DNA from: Pedobacter ureilyticus
Lineage (GTDB): Bacteria > Bacteroidota > Bacteroidia > Sphingobacteriales > Sphingobacteriaceae
DNA length: 44,682 nt
NCBI RefSeq assembly: GCF_005925345.1
Contig: NZ_SSHJ01000030.1
Location: 1-44,682 of the forward strand
Reading direction: 5' to 3'
Shown here: piece after piece, positions 1-8,080 of the stretch
How positions within the stretch are numbered: position 1 is the stretch's first letter
Layout: the number at the start of each line of letters is the position of its first letter
Translations under genes and position numbers: made by a program
Notes under the pieces: generated by a model
Seen by the model: the letters and a program-made list of their open reading frames with translations, nothing else
What the model was told of the DNA's origin: nothing
Databases searched by the model: none

Positions 1-86
<86 letters not shown>

Positions 87-94
87 AAACCTAC

Positions 95-128
95 AGCCCC
101 CCTTCAGAAATGTCGGGGGGCTTTTTTT
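95..128 (+). terminator. Rho-independent terminator of the rRNA operon
   Basis: Arms AGCCCCCC (95-102) and GGGGGGCT (115-122) pair perfectly around a 12-base loop and run into seven T residues (122-128). It lies nine bases after the 5S rRNA end and closes the rRNA operon. The IS element starts six bases after the T tract. Confidence 0.93.
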
Positions 129-176
129 GTACACTGTCCCGTCCTGAAAAAAGTTGACCAATTAAAAGTCAATGAT

Positions 177-575
177 ATGAAAATACAGGAAGTTAGGGTA
201 AAGATCACAGTCCCCAATCCCAAGTACAGTGAGAGTTTCAAAAAAGCGGTAGTCCAGGGTTACGAGAGCGGGCTTCTGAACAAGGATGAGATACAGTTGA
301 AATATGGCATTGGAGGCAACAGCCGGGTTTTGGAATGGTGCCGGAAGTATGGTAAATTGCACTACCCGAAAAAAGGCAGCTTGGGCAGACCGATGAAAGA
401 TCCACAGAAGCAGCGTATCAAAGAACTCGAAAAACAACTGGCAGAAGAAAAGCTGAAGGTACTGGCCTACCAAAAGCTGATCTCCATCGCCGAAAAAGAG
501 GAAGGGATAAGCATCCTAAAAAAAGACGTAGCCAAACAATTGACGAGCTTGCCAAGACCTACTCCAGAAAAGTGA
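177..575 (+). CDS. IS3-family transposase OrfA (helix-turn-helix DNA-binding subunit)
   Basis: This is a 132-residue protein if started at the ATG at 177. The longer open frame back to 81 would run into the rRNA terminator, so it is rejected. The N-terminal half (about residues 12-75) has the charged helix-turn-helix layout of IS3 OrfA proteins, with SESFKKAVVQGYESG, an LKYGIGG turn and VLEWCRKYG. The second half (about 80-125) is a leucine-zipper-like coiled coil, rich in K, E and L, that in this family mediates dimerisation. The last codons, after CTA AAA AAA at 516-524, are where the ribosome is expected to slip -1 to make the OrfAB transposase. The stop at 573-575 overlaps the orfB GTG. 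OrfA alone is usually a regulator that binds the IS ends. Confidence 0.9.
   Translation: MKIQEVRVKITVPNPKYSESFKKAVVQGYESGLLNKDEIQLKYGIGGNSRVLEWCRKYGKLHYPKKGSLGRPMKDPQKQRIKELEKQLAEEKLKVLAYQKLISIAEKEEGISILKKDVAKQLTSLPRPTPEK
518..524 (+). promoter_or_regulatory. Programmed -1 ribosomal frameshift site (A7) for OrfAB
   Basis: OrfA reads CTA AAA AAA GAC across a run of seven A at 518-524, an A_AAA_AAA slippery heptamer. After a -1 slip, reading resumes AGA CGT AGC CAA at 524 and stays open through 572, joining directly to orfB as ...RRSQTIDELAKTYSRKVSMFC. No stop codon lies between. The extra residues (LAKTYSRKVS) look like the normal N-terminal part of IS3 integrase subunits, which supports fusion rather than independent initiation at the GTG. 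Confidence 0.8.
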
Positions 576-1414
576 GTATGTTTTGTGCATTGTTTGGCTT
601 TAGTAAACAAGCTTATTTCAAACATAGACAGCAACATCGCAAATCGCAGTCAACGGAACTGGAAGTCAGGAGAAGGGTTCTTTTGGTCAGACGCCTGATG
701 CCAAAGATTGGCACCAGAAAACTGCATTATCTCCTGAGATCGGATATAGGGATTGGCAGGGATAGATTGTTCCATCTTCTAAGGGAGCAGGGGCTACTGA
801 TATCCAAACGGAAAAAGTATACCAAGACCACCAATTCCCGCCACTGGATGCGCAAGTACCCAAACCTAACGGCAAACCTGAAACTTACCCGTCCGGAACA
901 GCTTTGGGTTTCCGACATTACCTATGTAGATACGACGCAGGACGGCAACAGCTATCTTCACCTGGTAACCGATGCGTATTCCAAACAGATAATGGGCTAT
1001 GAACTTTGTGGCGATATGGAATCGAAATCTACGCTCAGGGCACTAAAAATGGCTTTGGGGAATCGAAGATATGGCCATCCGCTTATCCATCATTCAGACC
1101 GTGGACTACAGTACTGCAGCAGGATATATGTGGATGAACTTGAAAGGAATGGCATAATGATAAGTATGACAGAAAATGGCGATCCGTATGAAAATGCGAC
1201 CGCAGAACGCATCAATGGTATACTGAAGGGCGAATTCGGACTCGGAGATGTACTGAACAATCTTTCTGAAGCAAAGGCACTGGCCAAACAGAGCATAGCC
1301 ATCTATAACAGTCTGAGACCACATCTGAGCTGCAAAATGCTGACTCCGGTACAGATGCATGGGCAACAGGAGGTAGAACTGAAAACTTATAAAAAAACCC
1401 TGAACAATTGTTAG
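572..1414 (+). CDS. IS3-family transposase OrfB (DDE integrase domain)
   Basis: This 280-residue integrase domain of the IS3 transposase cuts and joins the element ends. The catalytic triad is visible: Asp115 in LWVSDITYVD, Asp176 in HHSDRGLQYCS and Glu212 in ENATAERINGILK. There are 35 residues between the second Asp and the Glu, the DD(35)E signature of this family. An HTH_21-type segment (about residues 30-95, with RRLMPKIGTRKLHYLL) precedes the rve core. The GTG at 572 overlaps the orfA stop as GTGA. The natural product is more likely an OrfAB fusion made by the slip at 518-524. The C-terminal YNSLRPHLSCKMLTPVQ is typical. No frameshift or missing residue is seen, so it should be functional. 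Confidence 0.94.
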   Translation: MSMFCALFGFSKQAYFKHRQQHRKSQSTELEVRRRVLLVRRLMPKIGTRKLHYLLRSDIGIGRDRLFHLLREQGLLISKRKKYTKTTNSRHWMRKYPNLTANLKLTRPEQLWVSDITYVDTTQDGNSYLHLVTDAYSKQIMGYELCGDMESKSTLRALKMALGNRRYGHPLIHHSDRGLQYCSRIYVDELERNGIMISMTENGDPYENATAERINGILKGEFGLGDVLNNLSEAKALAKQSIAIYNSLRPHLSCKMLTPVQMHGQQEVELKTYKKTLNNC

Positions 1415-1430
1415 TTTGTTCAAGGTTTTT
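1398..1430 (+). terminator. Terminator at the 3' end of the IS transposase
   Basis: CCCTGAACAA (1398-1407) pairs with TTGTTCAAGG (1416-1425), with one wobble, followed by five T residues. The orfB stop codon TAG (1412-1414) sits in the loop. It would stop IS transcripts before the right inverted end. Confidence 0.75.
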
Positions 1431-1479
1431 CATCAAATTTGAAAATCAGAAAATAGTCAACCTATTTCAGGACTTCACA

Positions 1480-1836
1480 CACACAGAAATCCGCTCTTTT
1501 GTGGTGTGGTGGCCTGATCCGGCTTTCTCAAGGCGGATAATGGAACCGGTTTCCGTCACAACGGATTTATTTCGGGGCACAGTGTTGCCAATGGTCCGGT
1601 ACACTTTTATAGTCGGTACAGTACTAACCGAACTTGGCTTTCTATTTTGAAGCATGCCCCGTTGTTTCTAGGTCGGTATACAAGTACACATACAAGCTGT
1701 TATATGCTTAACCCTCCGCATCTTCATTTTTAAAATTAATATTAGTTGCAGTTTCAAACTCTGAAACTAATTGGTATGATTTCTGTTAATTTTTGTTAAA
1801 CTTATTCCTTAAGATCAGCGATACTTTTTAAATGGC
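1480..1836. other. Gene-free stretch after the IS, possible remnant of another element
   Basis: No convincing gene is present. Three related words, GTCCGGTACAC (about 1596), GTCGGTACAG (about 1613) and GTCGGTATACA (about 1672), repeat within 90 bases. The GC-rich part (1500-1665) differs in composition from the AT-rich DNA after 1700. Spaced repeats of this kind occur at the ends of some transposons, so this may be a decayed element end, but no transposase piece is recognisable. The AT-rich remainder probably holds the promoter of the subtilase gene. Confidence 0.35.
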
Positions 1837-1844
1837 TATTTTTG
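1837..1844 (+). promoter_or_regulatory. Putative Bacteroidota -7 box upstream of the subtilase
   Basis: TATTTTTG fits the Bacteroidota -7 consensus TAnnTTTG exactly and lies 30 bases before the chosen ATG at 1875. No TTG was found at the expected -33 distance, so only half the promoter is supported. Confidence 0.4.
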
Positions 1845-1874
1845 TATATTAAGGTATATAATCTAAAAGTTAAG

Positions 1875-3638
1875 ATGAAAGTTCATAGCATAATTATATC
1901 ATTTTTAATCATACTAGCAACTGCGGGTATGAGCAATGCTCAAGACAAAAATGTTAAATTACCCCCTAACTGGTTTAATTTAGATCTTTTATCGGATGGC
2001 TATTTTGGTATAAGCACAGAAAAGGCTTACAAAGAGCTACTAAAAAATCAAAAACCCAAACAAAAGATTGTTGTAGCAGTAATTGACGGTGGAACAGATA
2101 TCAAACATGAAGATTTAAAGGATGTATTATGGACTAATAAAAAGGAAATTCCTGGGAACGGAATTGACGACGATGGGAATGGTTATGTAGACGACGTTCA
2201 CGGATGGAACTTTATAGGCTCTAAAAATGGTAATCTGGCTTACGATAACCTTGAATTGGTTCGAATCAAGAGAAAATTGGAACCAAAATATCGTTCTGTA
2301 ATTAGAACTACAGTTTTAGACAGCGCAGAGAAAGAGGAGTATAATCTATACAGACGTGTAGTTTCTGATTTTGGCAAAAAGTATGACGAGGCAAGTTCGG
2401 CTTTTCCAATCTACATTGCCATTAAAAAAGTGATGGATTCCGTAGCTTTTATCAACCAAAAGAAAATTCCTTCTTTAGAGGATATGGAGAAGTATAAAGC
2501 TGAGGATGAAATGCAAGAATACATCAAGAAGATTGTGCGTAAGGGTTCTAAAGATGAAGGTAGCATAGAGAAATTCTATGAATCGATTGAAAAGGGGCAT
2601 AAGGAACTTGAGCAAATGCTTAAATATAACCTGAATGAAAAATACGATGAAAGAGCTACATTAGTTGGTGATGATTATTCAAATTCGAACGAACGCATTT
2701 ATGGAAACAATGACGTAACTGGGCCAGATGCAGATCATGGAACTCACGTGTCAGGTATTATTGGTGCCAATAGAAATAACGATTTGGGTATTAAAGGTGT
2801 AGCCAATAGTGTCAGTATTATGACGATTAGGGTTGTACCCCAAGGAGATGAGCGAGATAAAGACGTAGCTAATGGCATTAGATATGCGGTAGATAATGGC
2901 GCTAGAGTAATTAATATGAGCTTCGGTAAGGGCTACAAATGGGATAAGAAAGTGGTGGATGAGGCCGTCAAATATGCAGAAAGCAAAGGCGTGTTATTGG
3001 TGCATGCAGCTGGAAATGATAATCAGAATAATGATGTGACAGATAATTTTCCAACTAAATACTATGATAGCCCCGAAGCTGAGGCTTACGCTAAGAAGAA
3101 TAAGAAACCAGAAGTAAAGCCTTTTGTGCCAGCTCCTAACACCATGAACGGCGGACCTGTAGGATCTCCTAGAAGGGATGCATTTGCAAAACCGATACCT
3201 TTAGATACATTAAAATATCAGCTGCCTCATGCAAAGAACTGGATAGAAGTAGGTGCTAGTGCATATAAAGATGACGATGACCTAAAAGCTTCATTCTCTA
3301 ATTATGGAAAATATAATGTAGATGTTTTTGCGCCTGGATTTATGATTAACTCTACTACGCCAAATTCGAAGTACGAAGAGTTTGATGGAACAAGTATGGC
3401 AGCGCCTGTAGTTTCTGGCTTGGCAGCGTTAATATTGAGTTATCATCCTCACTTAACGGCGGTGGATGTGAAAGATATCATCATGAAATCGGTAACTAAG
3501 GTTAATAGGAAAGTGAAATATAAAAATGAAAAGGATGAAACTGTGAGAGTTAACTTCTCGGAATTATGTGTAAGCGGTGGTATTGTAAATGCGTATAATG
3601 CATTACAATTGGCTAAGACTTATAAGTCATCGAAATAA
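1875..3638 (+). CDS. Secreted S8 family serine peptidase (subtilase)
   Basis: Subtilisin-type endopeptidase, probably exported to the periplasm or beyond. The catalytic triad is present; numbering is from the ATG at 1875: Asp71 in VAVIDGGTDIKHEDL, His291 in DADHGTHVSGIIGA and Ser507 in FDGTSMAAPVVSG. The frame stays open to a TTG at 1842, but the ATG at 1875 gives a clean signal peptide (KVHSIIISFLIILATAGMSNAQ) and is preferred. Between Asp and His lies a long, highly charged helical insert (about residues 115-280), much longer than in plain subtilisins. A second insert before the Ser block contains a proline-rich run (KPEVKPFVPAPNTMNGGP). There is no T9SS tail. It stands alone: the next gene downstream lies beyond a terminator and a palindromic repeat. 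The substrate is unknown. Confidence 0.93.
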   Translation: MKVHSIIISFLIILATAGMSNAQDKNVKLPPNWFNLDLLSDGYFGISTEKAYKELLKNQKPKQKIVVAVIDGGTDIKHEDLKDVLWTNKKEIPGNGIDDDGNGYVDDVHGWNFIGSKNGNLAYDNLELVRIKRKLEPKYRSVIRTTVLDSAEKEEYNLYRRVVSDFGKKYDEASSAFPIYIAIKKVMDSVAFINQKKIPSLEDMEKYKAEDEMQEYIKKIVRKGSKDEGSIEKFYESIEKGHKELEQMLKYNLNEKYDERATLVGDDYSNSNERIYGNNDVTGPDADHGTHVSGIIGANRNNDLGIKGVANSVSIMTIRVVPQGDERDKDVANGIRYAVDNGARVINMSFGKGYKWDKKVVDEAVKYAESKGVLLVHAAGNDNQNNDVTDNFPTKYYDSPEAEAYAKKNKKPEVKPFVPAPNTMNGGPVGSPRRDAFAKPIPLDTLKYQLPHAKNWIEVGASAYKDDDDLKASFSNYGKYNVDVFAPGFMINSTTPNSKYEEFDGTSMAAPVVSGLAALILSYHPHLTAVDVKDIIMKSVTKVNRKVKYKNEKDETVRVNFSELCVSGGIVNAYNALQLAKTYKSSK

Positions 3639-3657
3639 AAAAAATGAAAATTTTAAG

Positions 3658-3686
3658 TCCTCAGGTTATTCTGGGGATTTTTTTTT
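3658..3686 (+). terminator. Rho-independent terminator after the subtilase
   Basis: TCCTCAG (3658-3664) pairs with CTGGGGA (3671-3677), with one G-T wobble, followed by nine T residues. It lies 20 bases after the stop codon of the peptidase gene. Confidence 0.8.
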
Positions 3687-3690
3687 AGGA

Positions 3691-3790
3691 GTGTTCGAAA
3701 CAAAGTATTTGTTGGCCGGGACGCCAACAAAAGAGATCCCCAAGTTGGCGTCCTCACCAACATGTATTGGCAACATCTTGTTTCGAACAC
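3691..3790. repeat. Palindromic intergenic element with GTGTTCGAAAC ends (copy A)
   Basis: Perfect 13-bp outer arms GTGTTCGAAACAA (3691-3703) and TTGTTTCGAACAC (3778-3790) bound a long imperfect hairpin. A second set of inner arms, GACGCCAAC and GTTGGCGTC, encloses the centre near 3735. The same GTGTTCGAAAC/GTTTCGAACAC ends, again followed by TCTAATTTTT, bound a different core at 33763-33895. Two copies at unrelated loci suggest a non-coding mobile or REP-like family. It could also act as a terminator. Confidence 0.75.
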
Positions 3791-3871
3791 CTCTAATTTT
3801 TTTTCTAAGGTTTTTAATCCTTTTTCCATATTTGATGTCCAAACCAAACACACAAATGTAAATCATAACAA

Positions 3872-4702
3872 ATGAAACTATTTTACGCTTTTTTATCATT
3901 CTACTGCATAGGTTTCCATGTCTATGCCCAAAAGCTACCAGACATACAAACTACTAGGCTTGCTGCTCCTTCATCAGTACGAATAGATGGAAAAAATCAG
4001 GAATGGGACGGTTTTGCGGCAGAGAATAAAAGAACAGATTTACTTTATACGTTAGCCAACGACGATAAGAATTTCTATTTGGCGATTAAAGCTACGAATA
4101 ACGAAACCATCACAAAAATTATGGCTGGTGGAATTTCCTTTACCATTAATACCAAAGGAAAGAAAAAAGATGATGAAGGTTTTACAGTTACCTACCCATT
4201 TTTAGCTAGAGCTAATGCAGCAAATAGATTGGGAGGGGCAGGCGGACAAAACAGACAACGTATAGGTCAAAATAGAGTAGAACAAACTCAAGCCCAACGA
4301 GATTCTATGGCCTTGGTGCAAAGAAAGACACAGTTGGCCGCAATTAAAGAAATCAAGGTTTCGGGATTTAAAAGTATTTCAGACTCTTTAGTTTCTATTT
4401 ACAACGAATATGGAATTAAAGCGGTTGGGAAAATGGATGAAAAAGGAGCTTATATCTATGAACTGGCTATACCTTTTATCATAATGGATGTGGATGTTAG
4501 CGAAATAAAAGCGTTTGCCTACCAAATCAAATTAAATGGTAGGCCAGAAATTGGCAATTTTGCAATGAGAGCTAATGCAGGCGGAGGCGGTTTTAGAAGC
4601 GGCGGTGCAAGGGGAGGTTTTGGCGGTGGAAACGTAAATTTGGCTCGTCAGGATTTAATGGTAGCGACAGATTTTTGGGGTAAATATGTTTTTCAAAAGT
4701 AG
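3872..4702 (+). CDS. Exported CBM9-like / DOMON-fold protein with Gly-rich tail
   Basis: This 276-residue protein starts with a signal peptide (MKLFYAFLSFYCIGFHVYAQ). Residues about 30-105 (VRIDGKNQEWDGF, then LYTLANDDKNFYLAIKATN) have the pattern of the CBM9-like beta-sandwich found in many Bacteroidota exported proteins. The middle (about 115-150) is rich in Q and R. The C-terminal part has a glycine-rich, arginine-dotted run (about 233-256). The stop is 13 bases before the TonB-dependent receptor ATG, so the two are almost surely co-transcribed. That suggests a surface or periplasmic partner of the receptor. The fold is a family-level inference; the ligand is unknown, and carbohydrate is only one possibility. 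Confidence 0.75.
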   Translation: MKLFYAFLSFYCIGFHVYAQKLPDIQTTRLAAPSSVRIDGKNQEWDGFAAENKRTDLLYTLANDDKNFYLAIKATNNETITKIMAGGISFTINTKGKKKDDEGFTVTYPFLARANAANRLGGAGGQNRQRIGQNRVEQTQAQRDSMALVQRKTQLAAIKEIKVSGFKSISDSLVSIYNEYGIKAVGKMDEKGAYIYELAIPFIIMDVDVSEIKAFAYQIKLNGRPEIGNFAMRANAGGGGFRSGGARGGFGGGNVNLARQDLMVATDFWGKYVFQK

Positions 4703-4715
4703 TTGCTAGGCCCTC

Positions 4716-7589
4716 ATGAAATTTAAAAATATTACCTCATTTAGCTTGGCTATGCTAGGCTCGTTTCTGCTTTTGGCATCTACTGTTTATGCCCAAACTC
4801 CACAACAACGACCAAAAAATATACCACTTCCCGTAGCTACTAGAGAAATTAGCGGAATTGTAAAAGATACAACAGATTTAGGTGTACCAGGGGTAACAGT
4901 TAGGTTAACCTCTGAAAAAGATACTTTGATTACAAGTACCAATCCGGATGGAATTTTTGTATTTAAAAACGTGAAATACGCTACGTATACCATGAGTTTT
5001 ACTATGATGGGATACAAACAGCAAATCAACAAATACAAACAGAACGATGCTATCCCGAGAATTGTAATGGACCCTATTGTGCTGCAAACCATGGCTAATA
5101 CCTTAAACGAAGTAGTCATTAATGGAACGCCATCTATCACGTACAAAACCGATACAGTAGAATATAAAGCTAGTGACTACATTGTTCGGGAAAACGCTAC
5201 GGTAGACGAGCTATTGAAGAAAATGGAAGGCATGGAAGTGGGTAATGATGGTAGTTTGATTCATCAAGGTAACAACGTGACGAAAGCGAAGATTAATGGC
5301 AAAGTCTATTCTGGGGGCGAGGTAAATACTGCTATACAAAATTTGCCTGCCGAGATTGTAGATAAGATACAGATTGTAGATGATTACGGCGACCAAGCTG
5401 CTAGAACAGGAATAAAAGACGGTGATCCTGAAAAAATATTGAACATCGTCACACGTACAGATAAGTCGGTAGGTAACTCGCTCAACATGAATGCTGGTGC
5501 AGGAAATAATGAGCGCTATGAGAGCTCACTGTTTGGCACTAGACTCAATGGAAATCAAAATCTTTCTGTAAATCTGCGTTTAAACAATACCGTTAATGGC
5601 GTAGCTAATAACATGGTAGGAGATAGTGGAAATAATGGCGGCGGCGGTGGGGGTCGCGGAAATGGAGGAAATAATGGTGGCGGTAGCCGAGGTGGCAATG
5701 GGGGCGGAGGGAATAGTGGTAACTCATCTAGTGGTAGTGGAGGAACCACCAATAGTGGAGGTTCTGCCTTTTCTTACAGAGATCAAATTGGTAAGAAAGT
5801 TCGTATCAACACCAATTATAGATATAATTTTAACAACGTGAACTCGCTAAATAGTAGCGTTTCTGAATTATATACCACTAACGGCACTATTTTTTCTACC
5901 AACGAAAGCGAAAGAGACAATAACACCAAAAACCATAATTTTAACTTCGAGCTAGAAGCCGATTTAGATAGCAATAATTTTTTAAGGGTAACGCCCGAGG
6001 TTACCTTTGCATCAACGTATAGCAATAGCATGTCTAACATTGGGCAAACGGGCGAGCTCATTACACAAAACCAGTTAGGTAACAGCCTCGGTAAAAACAC
6101 ACGTCCAAATGTGGGTGCTACGGTTTTTTACCAGCATATTTTTAGTAAACCCAGAAGAAATATATCATTTCAGTTTAGTTTCAATACTTCCGATCAAAAC
6201 GCTGAGCAGGAACGAAATACCAAATTTTACAAAGACGATATCAACGTGCTCGACTCACTGGTTCATCGATTAGTTGAGCGTAAAAATTTAACCACCAATT
6301 ATCGTGGAAGCATGACCTATGTAGAACCATTGAGTGCCAATAGCCAGTTCGAATTTAATGGGCAAATAAACTATAATGGTTACGACAATAGGGCAATTAC
6401 AAGCAATATAGATGCATTTGAAAATCGCACAGAGGTTGATTCATTAAGCAATATCTATGACTATTCATTCACTCAGGCTCGGTTGGCCTTAAATTATCGT
6501 TATGGTTTATCTAATGCCTCTAAATTTAGGTTTTCTGTAGGGGTTACGGGTGTGCCGGCAGTTTTAAGTGGCACTAAAGTGAGCTTGGGTACAAGTACCC
6601 ATCGCAGCAGCTTTAACTTAATTCCTATCGCAAGGTTTCAATACCAATTTTCTAGAACGCACAGCTTGCAACTAAATTATTCTGGTAACGCCACCGAACC
6701 AACTTTCGATCAAATTCAGCCAGTTAGAGATGTATCGAACCCGCAAAATACCATCGTGGGTAATCCCGATTTGAAGGTAACGTTTAACCACTCCATTAAT
6801 ACCAGTTACAACAATTACCTAGCTAACCAAAAGTTAAATTACTCCATCAACCTTAACGCAACCATTATAGAAGATGCAGTGGTAAGAAACGTGGTACAGG
6901 TTTTTAATAGTAGTAATCAGTTATTGCGTAACGAAACCCTATTTGCAAATATGGATGGCGGTTATCGTGTAAATGGAAACCACTCGGTAAGCAAACAGCT
7001 TAACAACAGAAAATATAACCTAGCGCTTAGCGGAAATACAAGCTACAGCCATGGTGTTTCAATGAGTAATAATATACAAAGCATTACCAGAACTTGGAAC
7101 ATTACTGAACGTTTTGGCCCACGTATCAACCCAAACGAGTGGTTAGAAGTTAATCCAAACGTGTCGTACAATATCACCAAATCTAAAAATACCATTAGTC
7201 CAAACGAGATCAATACCAAAACGCTTGCACTAAATGTTGATGGAAAGTTTTATATGTGGAAAACATTGATTTTTGGTTACAACGCCAGTAAGAATTTTGT
7301 GAGCGGCATTGATGCCAACATCACCAGTAATCCATTGGTAATTAATGCCTATGTGCAGAAGGAGTTTTGGAAACGCCGGGCATCGGTTACTTTCCAAGCT
7401 TTCGATATTTTAGAGCAGAACAATTTTGTCAACCTTAACGTAACTGATTTGGTAAAGACCGAAACCCGTACCAATGCCTTGAGTAGATATTTTATGTTGC
7501 GGGCAAATGTGCGCTTGCAGAAGTGGACCGGAGCTAAAGGCCGTAATGGTCGCCAGATCATGCGTAGGGGCGACGGTAGTTTTTATTAG
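4716..7589 (+). CDS. TonB-dependent receptor-like outer membrane beta-barrel protein
   Basis: This 957-residue outer-membrane transporter has a signal peptide (residues 1-26, ending in VYAQ). A CarboxypepD_reg-like beta domain follows (about 43-125, REISGIVKDTTDLGVPGVTV...GYKQQ), then a plug (about 130-250, with VDELLKKMEGMEV, LPAEIVDKIQIVDDYGDQA and DPEKILNIVTR), then a large barrel. A glycine/asparagine/serine-rich low-complexity run (about 304-350) sits in an early extracellular loop. It belongs to the Bacteroidota group with an OMP_b-brl_3-type barrel rather than the classical SusC group: no SusD partner is next to it. The gene upstream encodes a CBM9-like exported protein that is also Gly-rich. 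The substrate cannot be told. Energy would come from TonB-ExbBD encoded elsewhere. Confidence 0.9.
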   Translation: MKFKNITSFSLAMLGSFLLLASTVYAQTPQQRPKNIPLPVATREISGIVKDTTDLGVPGVTVRLTSEKDTLITSTNPDGIFVFKNVKYATYTMSFTMMGYKQQINKYKQNDAIPRIVMDPIVLQTMANTLNEVVINGTPSITYKTDTVEYKASDYIVRENATVDELLKKMEGMEVGNDGSLIHQGNNVTKAKINGKVYSGGEVNTAIQNLPAEIVDKIQIVDDYGDQAARTGIKDGDPEKILNIVTRTDKSVGNSLNMNAGAGNNERYESSLFGTRLNGNQNLSVNLRLNNTVNGVANNMVGDSGNNGGGGGGRGNGGNNGGGSRGGNGGGGNSGNSSSGSGGTTNSGGSAFSYRDQIGKKVRINTNYRYNFNNVNSLNSSVSELYTTNGTIFSTNESERDNNTKNHNFNFELEADLDSNNFLRVTPEVTFASTYSNSMSNIGQTGELITQNQLGNSLGKNTRPNVGATVFYQHIFSKPRRNISFQFSFNTSDQNAEQERNTKFYKDDINVLDSLVHRLVERKNLTTNYRGSMTYVEPLSANSQFEFNGQINYNGYDNRAITSNIDAFENRTEVDSLSNIYDYSFTQARLALNYRYGLSNASKFRFSVGVTGVPAVLSGTKVSLGTSTHRSSFNLIPIARFQYQFSRTHSLQLNYSGNATEPTFDQIQPVRDVSNPQNTIVGNPDLKVTFNHSINTSYNNYLANQKLNYSINLNATIIEDAVVRNVVQVFNSSNQLLRNETLFANMDGGYRVNGNHSVSKQLNNRKYNLALSGNTSYSHGVSMSNNIQSITRTWNITERFGPRINPNEWLEVNPNVSYNITKSKNTISPNEINTKTLALNVDGKFYMWKTLIFGYNASKNFVSGIDANITSNPLVINAYVQKEFWKRRASVTFQAFDILEQNNFVNLNVTDLVKTETRTNALSRYFMLRANVRLQKWTGAKGRNGRQIMRRGDGSFY

Positions 7590-7845
7590 TTGCTTTATAC
7601 GTCATTTCGACCCTATGGAGAAATCTTTTTGTTAATTATTTTGAAGAGCAAGAACAGTAGCTTTAAAAAACCGTTAGTCCTGCTATCCGCTTTACTTCTC
7701 CCGATGAAAAATCGGGATACGTGTTCGCTGCTATCAGGTCTATTTGGCAAATTCAGTGGTGCTATTTTGGGTTTCCTAGCAATTGCCTAAGTAAACTAAA
7801 CCCGATTAAAGTGAAAATCTTTTTGGGTTACTGTTTTCACTTCAG

Positions 7846-7912
7846 CTGTCATGCTGAGTTTATCGAAGCATCTCCAAACAATGAAAATCCTTCGACAGGC
7901 TTAGGATGACAG
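7846..7912. repeat. 67-nt CTGTCAT...GGATGACAG intergenic element (copy 1)
   Basis: It begins CTGTCATGCTGAG and ends GGATGACAG, with TTCGACAGGCTTA just before the end. The copy at 42820-42886 has the same length, 67 nt, and the same ends. The outer arms CTGTCAT and ATGACAG pair. Sequences of this style are common between genes in Bacteroidota. Confidence 0.75.
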
Positions 7913-8005
7913 AAGTTCCAAAAAGATTGCAACGTAAAGCGGGACTGTCTGTCAATTGTAGTATTGCAATTGCTTTTCAAAAGAAGTTCTAATTTTGTGA
8001 GTAAT

Positions 8006-8080
8006 TACGGATTACAAATCCGTAGATAGGGCTTCGCGATTGCAAATCACGAAGAGCGATTGAGAGCGATTGAGAGCGAT
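8006..8080. repeat. Two constant-loop hairpins and a decamer tandem repeat
   Basis: Hairpin TACGGAT / ATCCGTA encloses TACAA (8006-8024). Hairpin CTTCGCGAT / ATCACGAAG encloses TGCAA (8032-8054) with one C-A mismatch. They belong to the same hairpin type as those at 32959-33999. The decamer TGAGAGCGAT follows, two full copies and a partial one. Confidence 0.65.

Larger units (their letters stand above)
135..1479 (+). mobile_element. Complete IS3-family insertion sequence (1345 bp)
   Basis: The left end at 135 reads TGTcccGTCCTGAAAaaaGTTGAC. The reverse complement of the right end at 1479 reads TGTgaaGTCCTGAAAtagGTTGAC, so the terminal inverted repeats are about 24 bp with a few mismatches. 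Both ends carry the TG...CA of the IS3 family. A direct CAC lies on each side (132-134 and 1480-1482) as a 3-bp target duplication. Inside are two overlapping frames, orfA and orfB, with a DDE integrase domain, an A7 slippage site and a terminator at the end of orfB. Every part appears intact, so the copy is probably active or recent. It landed just after the rRNA terminator, a site that disrupts nothing. Confidence 0.93.

Noticed and set aside
1408..1650. 80-residue open frame after orfB
   Set aside because: It starts inside orfB and crosses the right end of the IS into unrelated DNA, so it is a junction artefact.
3589..3861. 90-residue open frame after the subtilase
   Set aside because: It overlaps the end of the subtilase gene, a terminator and a palindromic element, and its residues are just the repeat translated.
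7590..7909. Two short open frames (66 and 62 residues) after the receptor gene
   Set aside because: Both are translations of dispersed repeat words with no start signal or protein-like pattern.
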